Below, piece by piece: positions 37,238 through 45,376 of a DNA stretch of 46,073 nucleotides; within the stretch, counting starts at the first letter, position 1, and every line of letters begins with the position of its first letter. The notes below the pieces were generated by a model. It was not told where the DNA came from. It saw nothing but the letters and a program-made list of their open reading frames with translations, and did no database searches. Both the position numbers and the translations under genes were made by a program. Source of the DNA: an uncultured bacterium (GTDB lineage: Bacteria > UBP6 > UBA1177); contig CAJOMF010000029.1 of assembly GCA_905235605.1 (NCBI GenBank), positions 1 through 46,073 on the forward strand, read 5' to 3'.

Positions 37238-39313
37238 ATGAAAAAAAGATTGGTTATTTTGGCAGTTTTGGCGGGACTTGTTTTCGCTTCGTGCGGAAGT
37301 CAGCCTGCAAAAGAGGAAGAACCGGCAAAACAGTCCGCAGCTCCGGAACAGGCTGCACAGCCTGAAAAAGTTGAAGAAAAAGCTCCCGATTTCGGTGAAA
37401 AAGGAAACGCTTTCTACAAGCACTGCACTGATGAATTTGCCGCTGTAAAAGCAATCATCGCAGACATCAAGGCAAATCCGGCAGAAAGAAAATCCATCGA
37501 AAAACTTCAGCTTTTCAACAATTTCGAAATCAAAATCGAAGACGCATGGGGCAAAATCGAAATTTATCAGATGAATCACCCCGACAAAGGAATGAGAGAT
37601 GCAGCTATGGCGGCTGAAAGCGAGCTTATGGCTATTCTTTCCGAGATAAACCTTGATGCAGATCTTTACAAAGTCATGGCGGCTATCCCGGCTGACGATC
37701 CGGCGTTCGACGAGGAAGACAAGCACTTCCTTAAAGACGTTATCGACGATTTCAAACGTTCCGGCGTTGACAAAGACGAGAAAACCCGTGAAGAAATCAA
37801 AAAAGTCAATGCTGAACTTGTTGCAATCGCTCAGCAGTTCAATGCAAATATCGCAAGCGACAGAAAGAGCATAAAAGTTGCTCCGGAAAGACTCAAAGGA
37901 CTTCCCGAGGACTTCATCAACGGTCACGCGAAAGACGAAAACGGCATGATCACTCTGACCAGCGACTATCCTGATTACTTCCCGGTAATGGAATCGGCTG
38001 ACGACGAAACTCTGAGAAAAGAGATGTATTTCATGGCTCAGACCGTTGCTTATCCTTCAAACGAAGAGGTCTTCGACAAACTTCTCAAAGCAAGAAAGAA
38101 AATTGCGAACCTTCTCGGTTACAAAAACTGGCCCGAATATTCGCAGGCAAAACTTATGATCGGAAACCCCGAAAACGCTGAAAATTTCGTAAAGAAAATT
38201 GCAGCGATGTCAATGCCTTACGCTAAAAAGGAGGCAGAAGTCCTTCTTGCAAAGAAAAAAGCCGTTCTGGGACGTGAAGACGTCGAGATCGAGCCGTGGG
38301 ACAGGTTCTACTATCCGCGCCTCGTCAGAATGGAAAAGTTCAACTACGACCCCGAAACAGTCAGACCCTACTTTGAGATCCAGAAAGTCCTCAACGGAAT
38401 TTTCACAGTAAATTCAAAGATTTTCGGCCTTGAATTCAAACAGATCAAACGTGACGACGTTTGGCACGAAAGCATTCTTTCATACGATGTTTACTCAAAC
38501 GGCGAAAAGATCGGAACATTCGACCTCGACCTTTATCCGCGTGAAAACAAATACAAACATTTCGCAATGTTCACGAACCAGCAGGGGATCAAGGGAAGAC
38601 TTCCGAGAATGGCTATCGTCGGCAACTTCCCGACTCCGGTAAACGGCAAGGCTTATGTCGGTCACGACAGCGTTCAGACCCTTTTCCACGAGTTCGGACA
38701 CCTCATCCACGGAATCCTTGCAAGCGGACACAAATACATCCGTTTCGCAGGAACCAACTGCCAGAGAGACTTTGTTGAAGCTCCGTCGCAGTTTATGGAA
38801 GAATATGTATGGGATGCTCCGATCCTTCAGCTCTGGGCTACCAACGACGCAGGCGAGCCGATCCCGGCTGAACTTGTCGAAAAGATGAAAAAGTCTGATG
38901 AATTCGGTAAAGGTCTCCACACTTCGAGACAGCTTTACCTCGCTATCCTTTCGCTTGAAGTTTACCTTCAGGATCCCGATGCAGAAGGTTTCAACCACCA
39001 CGCTTTCGAGAAGAAGACAGAAAGAGAGTTCTCACCGTGGAAGACCTACGAAGAGACCCATCAGATCGAGAATTTCGGACATTTGGAAGGATACAGCTCG
39101 AACTACTACACCTACATGTGGTCGCTTTCCGTTGCGAAAGATTTCTACGGTTACATCCAGCAGAACGGCGGTCTCATGAATCCGGAAGTTATGGGAAAAT
39201 ACAGAGATCAGGTCCTCAAGGCAGGCGGCGCGAAAGACGGTATGCAGATGGTCCGCGATTTCATAGGCAGAGAGCTTTCGTTTGAAGAGTTCGAAAAGTG
39301 GCTCAACAACTAA
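37238..39313 (+). CDS. M3-family zinc metallopeptidase, lipoprotein-anchored
   Basis: 691 aa. Signal peptide MKKRLVILAVLAGLVF with lipobox FASC (Cys about 21) and a Glu/Pro/Ala linker to about 50 (EEEPAKQSAAPEQAAQPEK). The rest is an M3A peptidase (thimet oligopeptidase/Dcp/OpdA type): helical N-half with GYKNWPEYSQAKLM, then the zinc motif LFHEFGHLIHG (HExxH about residue 483) and the third-ligand region FVEAPSQFMEEYVW about 25 residues on. It should trim short peptides at the envelope. Most M3A enzymes are cytoplasmic or simple periplasmic, so lipid anchoring is noteworthy. SD GGAGG. ispE follows after 18 bases without a clear SD, so possibly an operon. Confidence 0.9.
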   Translation: MKKRLVILAVLAGLVFASCGSQPAKEEEPAKQSAAPEQAAQPEKVEEKAPDFGEKGNAFYKHCTDEFAAVKAIIADIKANPAERKSIEKLQLFNNFEIKIEDAWGKIEIYQMNHPDKGMRDAAMAAESELMAILSEINLDADLYKVMAAIPADDPAFDEEDKHFLKDVIDDFKRSGVDKDEKTREEIKKVNAELVAIAQQFNANIASDRKSIKVAPERLKGLPEDFINGHAKDENGMITLTSDYPDYFPVMESADDETLRKEMYFMAQTVAYPSNEEVFDKLLKARKKIANLLGYKNWPEYSQAKLMIGNPENAENFVKKIAAMSMPYAKKEAEVLLAKKKAVLGREDVEIEPWDRFYYPRLVRMEKFNYDPETVRPYFEIQKVLNGIFTVNSKIFGLEFKQIKRDDVWHESILSYDVYSNGEKIGTFDLDLYPRENKYKHFAMFTNQQGIKGRLPRMAIVGNFPTPVNGKAYVGHDSVQTLFHEFGHLIHGILASGHKYIRFAGTNCQRDFVEAPSQFMEEYVWDAPILQLWATNDAGEPIPAELVEKMKKSDEFGKGLHTSRQLYLAILSLEVYLQDPDAEGFNHHAFEKKTEREFSPWKTYEETHQIENFGHLEGYSSNYYTYMWSLSVAKDFYGYIQQNGGLMNPEVMGKYRDQVLKAGGAKDGMQMVRDFIGRELSFEEFEKWLNN

Positions 39314-39331
39314 GTTTCCGATAATTCTTTA

Positions 39332-40171
39332 ATGATTTCAAAAGTTTATTCTCCGGCAAAAATCAATATTTTTTTAAAAGTAGAAGGGCGCGAAACTGGG
39401 AGCGGAATGCACTTCATCAACTCTCTTTTCGCTCCTATAGACCTTTTTGACACGATCGAAATTGAAGAAAGCGCCTCGTTTTCGGTAGTTACTGAAGGGA
39501 TCTCGGAAAATATCCCGACCGAAAAAAACATAATTTTCAAGGCATACTCAGCTTTGCAGGGTTATGTCGGGAAAGAACTTCCGGAATTTGAGGTAACAAT
39601 CAGGAAAACGATCCCGAGCGGCGCAGGCCTCGGCGGCGGAAGCAGCAATGCGGCGGTATTCCTCAAATTTCTGAATGAATACTGCAAACTCAATTTAAGT
39701 TTAGCTCAACTTATTGAAATCGCTTCAAAAATCGGAAGTGACGTGCCGTTTTTCGTTCTCGGAAGACCTGCGCTCGTCAAAGGTCTGGGCGAAAAAATGG
39801 AACCGATAGAACTTCCGCCAAGCGACGACTTTTTCGTTCTCGTAAACCCTGAAATCCACGTCAACACAGGGCTTGCCTACTCGCTTTTTGATAAAAAATT
39901 CCCGAATTGCGATACTTCAAACCGCGTTCCGGAACACTTTTCATGGAAAAATGAAGACATTTTCAACGATTTCGAAGAGATAGTTTTCGCAGAATTTCCC
40001 GAAATCGCCCGCGTCAAAATGGAACTTGAAGCTATGGGCGCTCACAAAGTCTTCATGTCGGGAAGCGGTTCTACTCTCATCGCCATGACAAAAAGCGAAG
40101 AGGGAGCCGGAAAGATAGTCTCGGAATTTTCAAAAAGATTCAAAACTGTAAGAAAGATAAAGATAGGCTGA
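39332..40171 (+). CDS. ispE: 4-diphosphocytidyl-2-C-methyl-D-erythritol kinase
   Basis: GHMP kinase of the MEP isoprenoid pathway, ATP-dependent phosphorylation of CDP-ME. 279 aa. The N-terminal motif SPAKINIFLKV (about 6-16) and the ATP loop PSGAGLGGGSSNAA (about 90-103) are diagnostic, with SDVPFFVLG (about 137) of the substrate site and the C-terminal HKVFMSGSGST (about 232). Downstream of the M3 peptidase. The SD is indistinct, so translation may depend on coupling. The stop is only 5 bases from the convergent HsdR-like stop, and the junction contains CTGAGAGGGTT, resembling an end of the large repeat family. Confidence 0.93.
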   Translation: MISKVYSPAKINIFLKVEGRETGSGMHFINSLFAPIDLFDTIEIEESASFSVVTEGISENIPTEKNIIFKAYSALQGYVGKELPEFEVTIRKTIPSGAGLGGGSSNAAVFLKFLNEYCKLNLSLAQLIEIASKIGSDVPFFVLGRPALVKGLGEKMEPIELPPSDDFFVLVNPEIHVNTGLAYSLFDKKFPNCDTSNRVPEHFSWKNEDIFNDFEEIVFAEFPEIARVKMELEAMGAHKVFMSGSGSTLIAMTKSEEGAGKIVSEFSKRFKTVRKIKIG

Positions 40172-40176
40172 GAGGG

Positions 40177-43008
40177 TTACGCAGCCGAAGCGTTGGCATT
40201 GACTTTATCTATCACTTTGCGGATGCCGAGCCATAGGGAAGTGTCGCTGAAGACTTCCACGATGCTGCCGCGGTCGGTAAACGGTGCTTCCTGAAGGACT
40301 GAAAGGTCTTTCATCATGCCGTTGTGAACGATGTATTCCACGATCTGGTTGACGAAATAGATCTGGCGGCTGTCAAGGCTGGTGTTGTTCAGAAACTCAG
40401 CGAAAGCCTCTTTTGCCGCGTTCATGTCGAGTCCTACGATTTCACGCACGAATTCGCCGAGCGGTTTCGCTTTATACAAAGCTTCGTAATCTTCCCTGGT
40501 TCCGGCTTCGCTCCAGAGTATCGCCTCGAGATCGGTCATATCTTTGCCTGTGAGAGGAAGATTGCTTTTGAGTTTGGCGATGACACCTTCGTTCTGGTGC
40601 TTGCGGACAAAGTATTCCGCCCGTTCGCGGTAAGTTGTGAGATAGGTAGTTTCGGCTTCTGCGACGCTCCATTTTGTCGAAAGCACTTCGTCGCTGAAAT
40701 TCGTGTCGTATAGACTGTGCGAATAGTTGACATACGTCATCAGATTGCGCAGATTTATGCGGATCTCCTCAAATTCCATGATTCCTGCGGTATCAAGGTA
40801 ATATGTGTGGAGGATTTTGTTTATAAGTTCTGACTGCATCATAATTGCGGGAATATTGGCGATATTTGCCACGGCATTCACCTTTTTCATGAGGTCGTTC
40901 CGTGCCGCGCCGTATTTGTTTCCTGCTAATAATGCAAGCTCTATTCCGTAAAGAAGGGCATCGAAACGCAGTGCTTTGACATCATCGATGTCGGGCTGGA
41001 TAAGCGGCACGAGTTCGCGCTTCATGTTGAGTGTCTCTTCGTAAGTCAAAGCGTTGTAGTTTTCAGGGTTTGAATAGAGTTCGACATATTTCAGATGCTG
41101 TCTTACGGCGAAATTGCCGCGGTCGAGTTCGCGCACTTTTTTAACCATTTCCTCAACCAGTTTTTTGCGGAAAGCGATGAGTTCAGGTGTCTGCCAGATG
41201 ATCTCCTGAAGTTTGAAGGCGATCTGCGCTTTGAGAAGGAAAAGAGCCCCTTGCAGAGCCACAGTGTCAGCACTTGCCCGCCCTTTGTTCATGCGGAAAA
41301 ACTCGAAGTTCCCGCAGAAATCGAAGATGTAGAACTTTGTCTTGTCAAATCCGTCGATAAGTCCCTGGCATAGGCGTGTTCCGCGTCCTATCATCTGCCA
41401 GAATTTTGCTTTGCTGAGAACGACTTTGAAGAAAACCAGATTCAGCACTTCGGGGACATCGATTCCGGTATCGAGCATATCGACTGAAATGGCTACCTGC
41501 GGCAGTTTTTTTGCGTCAGAGAACTCGTCGATCGCGCTCTGGGCATAGTTTATGGTGTTGTCGATCACTTTGGCGTAGTTGTTCAGGTGGGGAAATTCCT
41601 TTCCGAAAACTTCGAGGATTTTTTCTGCGTGTCTGTGGTTTTTTGCAAAGATGATCGTTTTGCCGATTTTGCTGTTGTAGTCGATTTTAAGTCCGTCGTT
41701 CATCAGGATGCGCAGAACTTTTCGGATGGTGTCTTCGTTGAAGATCCAGTCGTTCAGTGCTGACGGTGTGATGCTTTCGGGGATTTCGCCGCTTTCATCG
41801 GCAAAAGTCTTTTCGTATTCCTCTTTTTCTTCATCGCTCAGTTCGTCGTAAACTATTCCGCGCTGGATGAATTTGAGTGTCGTTTCGACTGAAAGAAAAT
41901 CGACCAGATAGCCGTCTTTTACTGCCTGCGCCAGCTCGTAACCGTAAGTCGGAACGCCGTTTTCAAGCTCGAAAACCTCGTAGGTGTTTTTGTCGATTTC
42001 GTCTTTAGGTGTCGCGGTGAGACCTACGAGCGGAGAATCGAAGTAGTTGAAAATTTCCTGATATTTGTTGTAGATCGAGCGGTGCGCTTCGTCGCAGATC
42101 AGAAGGTCGAAGTGTCCGCAGGAAAAGACTCTTCCTTCTTTGTCACGCACTGAATCGATGCAGTTTATCATTGTCTGGTAAGTCGAAAAGACGCAGTGAG
42201 CTTCGATGTTGCATTTTTCTTCGCAGAGATTTGTGACAGAAAGATCGGGCAGAAGGTTCACAAAGCTGCGTTTCGCCTGGGTCACGAGGGAATTTCTGTC
42301 TGCGAGGAAGAGGACGTTTTTGATCCAGCCCTTGTCCATCAGCACTTTTACGAGTGCGATGACGGTTCTTGTTTTGCCGGAACCTGTCGCCATGACAAGG
42401 AGAGCCTTTCTGCGGTTTTTCTCTCCGAAACTGTCGCATACCGCTTTTATTGCAGCTTCCTGATAGTAACGTCCGGCAATATTTCTATCCGCCATAATGT
42501 TTTTCAGGCTGCTGCGCATCCGCTGGAGATTGAACCACTTTTCAAGATCACGTTTCGAATAGATCCTTGCGACCTTCCGCTCAGGATACTGGTTGTCAAC
42601 GATCCGTGTCTCGAAACCGTTTGAAAGAAAAACAACCGGGCGGAATCCCTGCTTCTTCTCAATCAGATCGGCGTAAAGTTTTGCCTGCTGTCTCCCTTTT
42701 GAAACATCAACGCAGGTGCGTTTCGCCTCGATTACGGCAAGGATGCGGCCGTCGTCACCAAACAGCGCATAGTCGGCAAAACCCACTTCCGACTTGTTCG
42801 GCATACCAGGGAGTTCGTATTCGTTGAGCCAGTTTTTTCCCTCTATCCAGCCGTCATCACGCAGCATCGTGTCGATGTATTTTTTGCGGGTCTGGCCCTC
42901 TCCGTCACCGCTTGCTGCGGTGACACCTCCCCCTGAGTGGGAGGCAAGGCTTGGCTGCGCAGCAGACTGAGAGGGGTTCTCTGAGGGATTCTCTTTATCA
43001 TTGTTCAT
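40177..43008 (-). CDS. type I restriction R-subunit-like helicase/nuclease (EcoEI R-like)
   Basis: 943 aa. After an odd linker (1-38), residues about 39-100 start QTRKKYIDTML and contain the nuclease motif FADYALFGDDG...AVIEAKRT. The SF2 translocase follows: MATGSGKTRTV (motif I, about 207), LLICDEAHRS (II), VGLTATP (III), MLDTGIDVPEVL and QMIGRGTRLCQG (VI). The C-terminal half is the EcoEI-R-type domain. In type I systems this subunit translocates and cuts, but no hsdM or hsdS is in the window, so it may be orphan or supported elsewhere. The start overlaps DUF559 by 11 bases and has GGAG 8 bases upstream. Residues 11-38 derive from a palindromic repeat. Confidence 0.83.
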   Translation of the reverse strand: MNNDKENPSENPSQSAAQPSLASHSGGGVTAASGDGEGQTRKKYIDTMLRDDGWIEGKNWLNEYELPGMPNKSEVGFADYALFGDDGRILAVIEAKRTCVDVSKGRQQAKLYADLIEKKQGFRPVVFLSNGFETRIVDNQYPERKVARIYSKRDLEKWFNLQRMRSSLKNIMADRNIAGRYYQEAAIKAVCDSFGEKNRRKALLVMATGSGKTRTVIALVKVLMDKGWIKNVLFLADRNSLVTQAKRSFVNLLPDLSVTNLCEEKCNIEAHCVFSTYQTMINCIDSVRDKEGRVFSCGHFDLLICDEAHRSIYNKYQEIFNYFDSPLVGLTATPKDEIDKNTYEVFELENGVPTYGYELAQAVKDGYLVDFLSVETTLKFIQRGIVYDELSDEEKEEYEKTFADESGEIPESITPSALNDWIFNEDTIRKVLRILMNDGLKIDYNSKIGKTIIFAKNHRHAEKILEVFGKEFPHLNNYAKVIDNTINYAQSAIDEFSDAKKLPQVAISVDMLDTGIDVPEVLNLVFFKVVLSKAKFWQMIGRGTRLCQGLIDGFDKTKFYIFDFCGNFEFFRMNKGRASADTVALQGALFLLKAQIAFKLQEIIWQTPELIAFRKKLVEEMVKKVRELDRGNFAVRQHLKYVELYSNPENYNALTYEETLNMKRELVPLIQPDIDDVKALRFDALLYGIELALLAGNKYGAARNDLMKKVNAVANIANIPAIMMQSELINKILHTYYLDTAGIMEFEEIRINLRNLMTYVNYSHSLYDTNFSDEVLSTKWSVAEAETTYLTTYRERAEYFVRKHQNEGVIAKLKSNLPLTGKDMTDLEAILWSEAGTREDYEALYKAKPLGEFVREIVGLDMNAAKEAFAEFLNNTSLDSRQIYFVNQIVEYIVHNGMMKDLSVLQEAPFTDRGSIVEVFSDTSLWLGIRKVIDKVNANASAA
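42896..42976. repeat. palindromic repeat element inside the HsdR-like gene
   Basis: An 81-bp unit from CCCTCTCCG to GAGAGGGG. It contains an 8-bp perfect hairpin GTCACCGC-TTGCT-GCGGTGAC, then CCTCCC...GGGAGG, then CAAGGCTTGG and CTGCGCAG palindromes. Its ends are inverted (CCCTCTC/GAGAGGG). 81 is a multiple of three and the element reads through without a stop on the minus strand, encoding residues 11-38 of the helicase. Same family as 43371-43515. Confidence 0.8.
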
Positions 43009-43363
43009 CGCTCATTCTCCTTTTGACAACATTGTCAATGTGTTCGCATACAACTGCAAATTGTGTATCGACTTCAATATTTGAGAAACGAAGCACTTCA
43101 AGTCCGTATCCTTCAATAATCGCCGTCCTTTCCGCATCATAAGCCAATCCCTGCTCATCATAATGCTGAGAACCGTCAATCTCAATTACCAGTTTTGCAG
43201 CACAGCAATAAAAATCGGCGATAAAAGATTCAATTATCCGCTGCTTATAGAACTTTACAGGATAATTTCTCAAAAACATATACCACAATTTTCGTTCCTG
43301 CGGAGTCATTTCGCGTCTCAGTTCCTTCGCTCTTTCAAGCATTTTATTGTTTTTAGGAATCAT
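42998..43363 (-). CDS. DUF559 endonuclease-fold protein
   Basis: 121 aa, cytoplasmic. Recognisable DUF559 (Vsr-like/MTES_1575) pattern: AKELRREMTPQERKLWYMFLR (about 12-32), FYKQRIIESFIADFYC (about 37-52), then the nuclease core AKLVIEIDGSQHY (about 56-68) with D-x-Q-H and AYDAERTAIIEGYGLEVLRFSN (about 73-94). The fold is that of small PD-(D/E)xK/Vsr-type nucleases. Biological role unknown. It begins MIPKNNKMLERA, and the GAGAGGG end of the adjacent repeat serves as SD (7-base spacing). The 3' end overlaps the HsdR-like gene start. Repeats lie on both sides, suggesting a functional or mobile unit. Likely horizontally acquired. Confidence 0.85.
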   Translation of the reverse strand: MIPKNNKMLERAKELRREMTPQERKLWYMFLRNYPVKFYKQRIIESFIADFYCCAAKLVIEIDGSQHYDEQGLAYDAERTAIIEGYGLEVLRFSNIEVDTQFAVVCEHIDNVVKRRMSDEQ

Positions 43364-43370
43364 GTGTTAG

Positions 43371-43515
43371 CCCTCTCCGCCGCTTTGCGGCACCTCTCCC
43401 TGAGTGAGAGGCAAGTCGCCCTCTCCGTCTGCTTTGCAGCCACCTCTCCCTGAGTGAGAGGCAAGAAAACTTGGCTCCCACTTTGGGGGAGCTGTCACGA
43501 AGTGACTGAGAGGGG
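43371..43515. repeat. composite palindromic repeat (two left half-units and one right half-unit)
   Basis: Left half-units CCCTCTCCG-hairpin-CACCTCTCCCTGAGTGAGAGGCAAG lie at 43371-43415 and 43419-43465, nearly identical except for compensated changes in the inner stem (GCCGC/GCGGC versus GTCTGC/GCAGCC). A right half-unit CTTGGCTCCCACTTTGGGGG...GTCACGAAGTGACTGAGAGGGG (43470-43515) is an imperfect inverted copy. Stem-preserving variation implies selection on structure. The unit starts 7 bases upstream of the DUF559 ATG. Confidence 0.85.
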
Positions 43516-43725
43516 TTCTACAATTTTAATGAGTTCTATTATTTTCTCCGAACTTTTCTCCGAACTTTTCTCCGAACTTTTTACCGTACTTTTTACCGTA
43601 CTTTTCACTATACTTTTCACTGTACTTTTCACTGTACTTTTCTGTGAACTTTTCTGCGAACTTTTTTGGGTAGTTTTTTGGGTAGTTTGGGTAGTTTTCT
43701 GGGTAATTGTTTTAGTTTTCTCCAC
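43495..43725 (-). pseudogene. truncated ORF with KSTV/KSSE tetrapeptide repeats
   Basis: Minus-strand frame of 76 codons from GTG 43725: EKTKTITQKTTQTTQKTTQKSSQ..KSTVKSTVK..KSSEKSSEK then IIELIKIVEPLSVTS and stop. The repetitive part comes from a 12-bp DNA repeat. Such KTTQ/KSSE linkers followed by KIIELI usually precede the winged helix of AlbA_2/RecG-like ATP-binding regulators. Here the winged helix is cut off at the repeat element (last residues EPLSVTS are repeat-encoded) and the N-terminal domains are absent, with a TGA just before the GTG. So I read it as a leftover linker. Confidence 0.55.
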
Positions 43726-43757
43726 AGTTTTTCACCCTAGTTTTTTGATTTTCTACC

Positions 43758-43895
43758 CTAGTTTTTTCGCATTTGTCTTGGTAGTTTCTTGGTGCTTCTG
43801 CCAAAAGAAGCAATAACTGCCGCTGTTTCACGGATATGTGACCAGCTTAATTCGCTACACGCTGCGTAGCGAATTTGTTTAATAAAGTCGGTCAT
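43758..43895 (-). pseudogene. short ORF, possible DUF1016-type remnant
   Basis: 45-aa frame MTDFIKQIRYAACSELSWSHIRETAAV... ending at TAG. SELSWSHIRE resembles the LSWSHYRxL motif of DUF1016 (YhcG-type PDDEXK) N-terminal domains, but nothing else of that family follows. GAGG stands 7 bases upstream of the ATG. It includes the perfect inverted repeat TTCGCTAC...GTAGCGAA. Probably a fragment left by rearrangement between the repeat unit and the ATPase module. Confidence 0.35.
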
Positions 43896-43915
43896 TGGTC
43901 TGCCTCACTATGAGC

Positions 43916-45376
43916 TCAAACAGATTGCCTGAATTTATCTAACAAATGTTCTTGCATCAAAACTATATTCTCTTTTTCAACATAATGGTATATAGACGCA
44001 ACAATAATCTGGTTGTCAGGAAAATCTCTTTTAAGAATTTGCATCATTTTATCAATATTTAACCCATCTATCTCTTTTCCTTTCGGAGAATCCAGAATTA
44101 TCGGCAATTTAATGCCTAGAGCTTTTTCAATTTCTAAAATATAAGCCAAACGAAAAGAAAAAACTGTGTTGTGTAAGATTGCTCCAGATAGTTCTTTCAG
44201 ATTGCTGGTAAAGAGATATCTCCATGATATTTTTTCTGCATCTGGCACTTCCAATTCTGCCATATACTTTTGAACAGTTTTTATCATAGTTTGAGTAACA
44301 GAATTGTTATTATTGGTAAAATCAGAAATTTGTTTTGTTAACAATCTTTTTTCACCTTCTAATTTACCAATAATACTTTTAACATCTTCTGGGAAAATAT
44401 CGATTGTTGACATTTTTTTATCAAAACTGTCCGCCAAGGATTCTGTTTCAAAAAAAGATTGCTGTTGTTCTTCATTTTTAACTGCGAGTTGCAATTTTTC
44501 CAATTCTTTTAAAACTTCATTCATCTGCGGTATCAATGTTTTTTTCTTGGCTTTGAGCAGTTCAATACAATCATTAGCACCGACAATCATATCAGAGGTT
44601 ACACACACATTTTCACCTGTGTTTAACTGGATAACAAGCTTCATGCCTTCAATCAATTCTATTGTCTTTCGATTGCTTTTCATGAGATTATTCAAGCGTT
44701 TAATTTCTTTTTTCAGTGTATCTCGTTCAACCTTTAGTTGATCAATTTTTAACAATCGTTCACTATCATAATTAAGTCCAGTAAGAGAATTCTGATCAAC
44801 AACAATTTTGTCACGATATTCTGCAATATTTAAGATATGGCGATGCTTTTTTAAGCTTTCTTCAACCTTGCGCTTTTTCAAAATAAGATTATCACAGTTT
44901 CTATCTGACAAGCCCCTTATAAGTTCATTAATATTGAATCTTATACCAGCTATTACTTTGCCTCGATTTAAAAGCGTCCAGCCTTTTTCCTGATCGGCAT
45001 AAAATGCCCCAAGTAAATTATTCAGAATATCTACATTCCTTGTTCCAAATAATTTCTCGTGCAGTTCAGACAATTGAGTAGGCAATGCATACGAATACTG
45101 CTCTTCTCCTTTTAATAATTCTATATAATCTGGTTTTTTTCGTTTTAGTACCAACTCTGAATTATCATCTTTTTCTAAAACTAGTTCAATTGAAGTGGTT
45201 TCCATACGAAAATTTTTAGTCCCTGGAATATTATACCCCAAACCATATAAAACACATCTCAAAAGAGTAGTTTTACCGGTGCTATTTTTTTTACTAAAAA
45301 CCAAATTAAACCCTGATTTAAAGGTTCTTTCTGTATACAACAGTCCTTGTTCAATGAGAATGGTTTTTATTATCAT
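43916..45376 (-). CDS. SMC/Rad50-like ATPase of an ABC-three-component-type module
   Basis: 486 aa. N-terminal half-ATPase: FNLVFSKKNSTGKTTLLRCVLYGLG (Walker A NSTGKTT, about 30-37), Gln-loop region. Middle (about 165-340) is a long coiled coil (ERDTLKKEIKRLNNLMKSNRKTI; LEKLQLAVKNEEQQQ) with an insert. C-terminal half-ATPase: LSGAILHNTVFSFRLAYILEIE (signature-like region) and LPIILDSPKGKEIDG (Walker B, about 420-435), then NQIIVASIYHYV. The layout matches the DUF2326/ABC-3C ATPases found in anti-phage-type modules. Strong SD AAAGGAGG. Overlaps the upstream partner by 4 bases. Much more AT-rich than the housekeeping genes, consistent with transfer. Confidence 0.68.
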   Translation of the reverse strand: MIIKTILIEQGLLYTERTFKSGFNLVFSKKNSTGKTTLLRCVLYGLGYNIPGTKNFRMETTSIELVLEKDDNSELVLKRKKPDYIELLKGEEQYSYALPTQLSELHEKLFGTRNVDILNNLLGAFYADQEKGWTLLNRGKVIAGIRFNINELIRGLSDRNCDNLILKKRKVEESLKKHRHILNIAEYRDKIVVDQNSLTGLNYDSERLLKIDQLKVERDTLKKEIKRLNNLMKSNRKTIELIEGMKLVIQLNTGENVCVTSDMIVGANDCIELLKAKKKTLIPQMNEVLKELEKLQLAVKNEEQQQSFFETESLADSFDKKMSTIDIFPEDVKSIIGKLEGEKRLLTKQISDFTNNNNSVTQTMIKTVQKYMAELEVPDAEKISWRYLFTSNLKELSGAILHNTVFSFRLAYILEIEKALGIKLPIILDSPKGKEIDGLNIDKMMQILKRDFPDNQIIVASIYHYVEKENIVLMQEHLLDKFRQSV

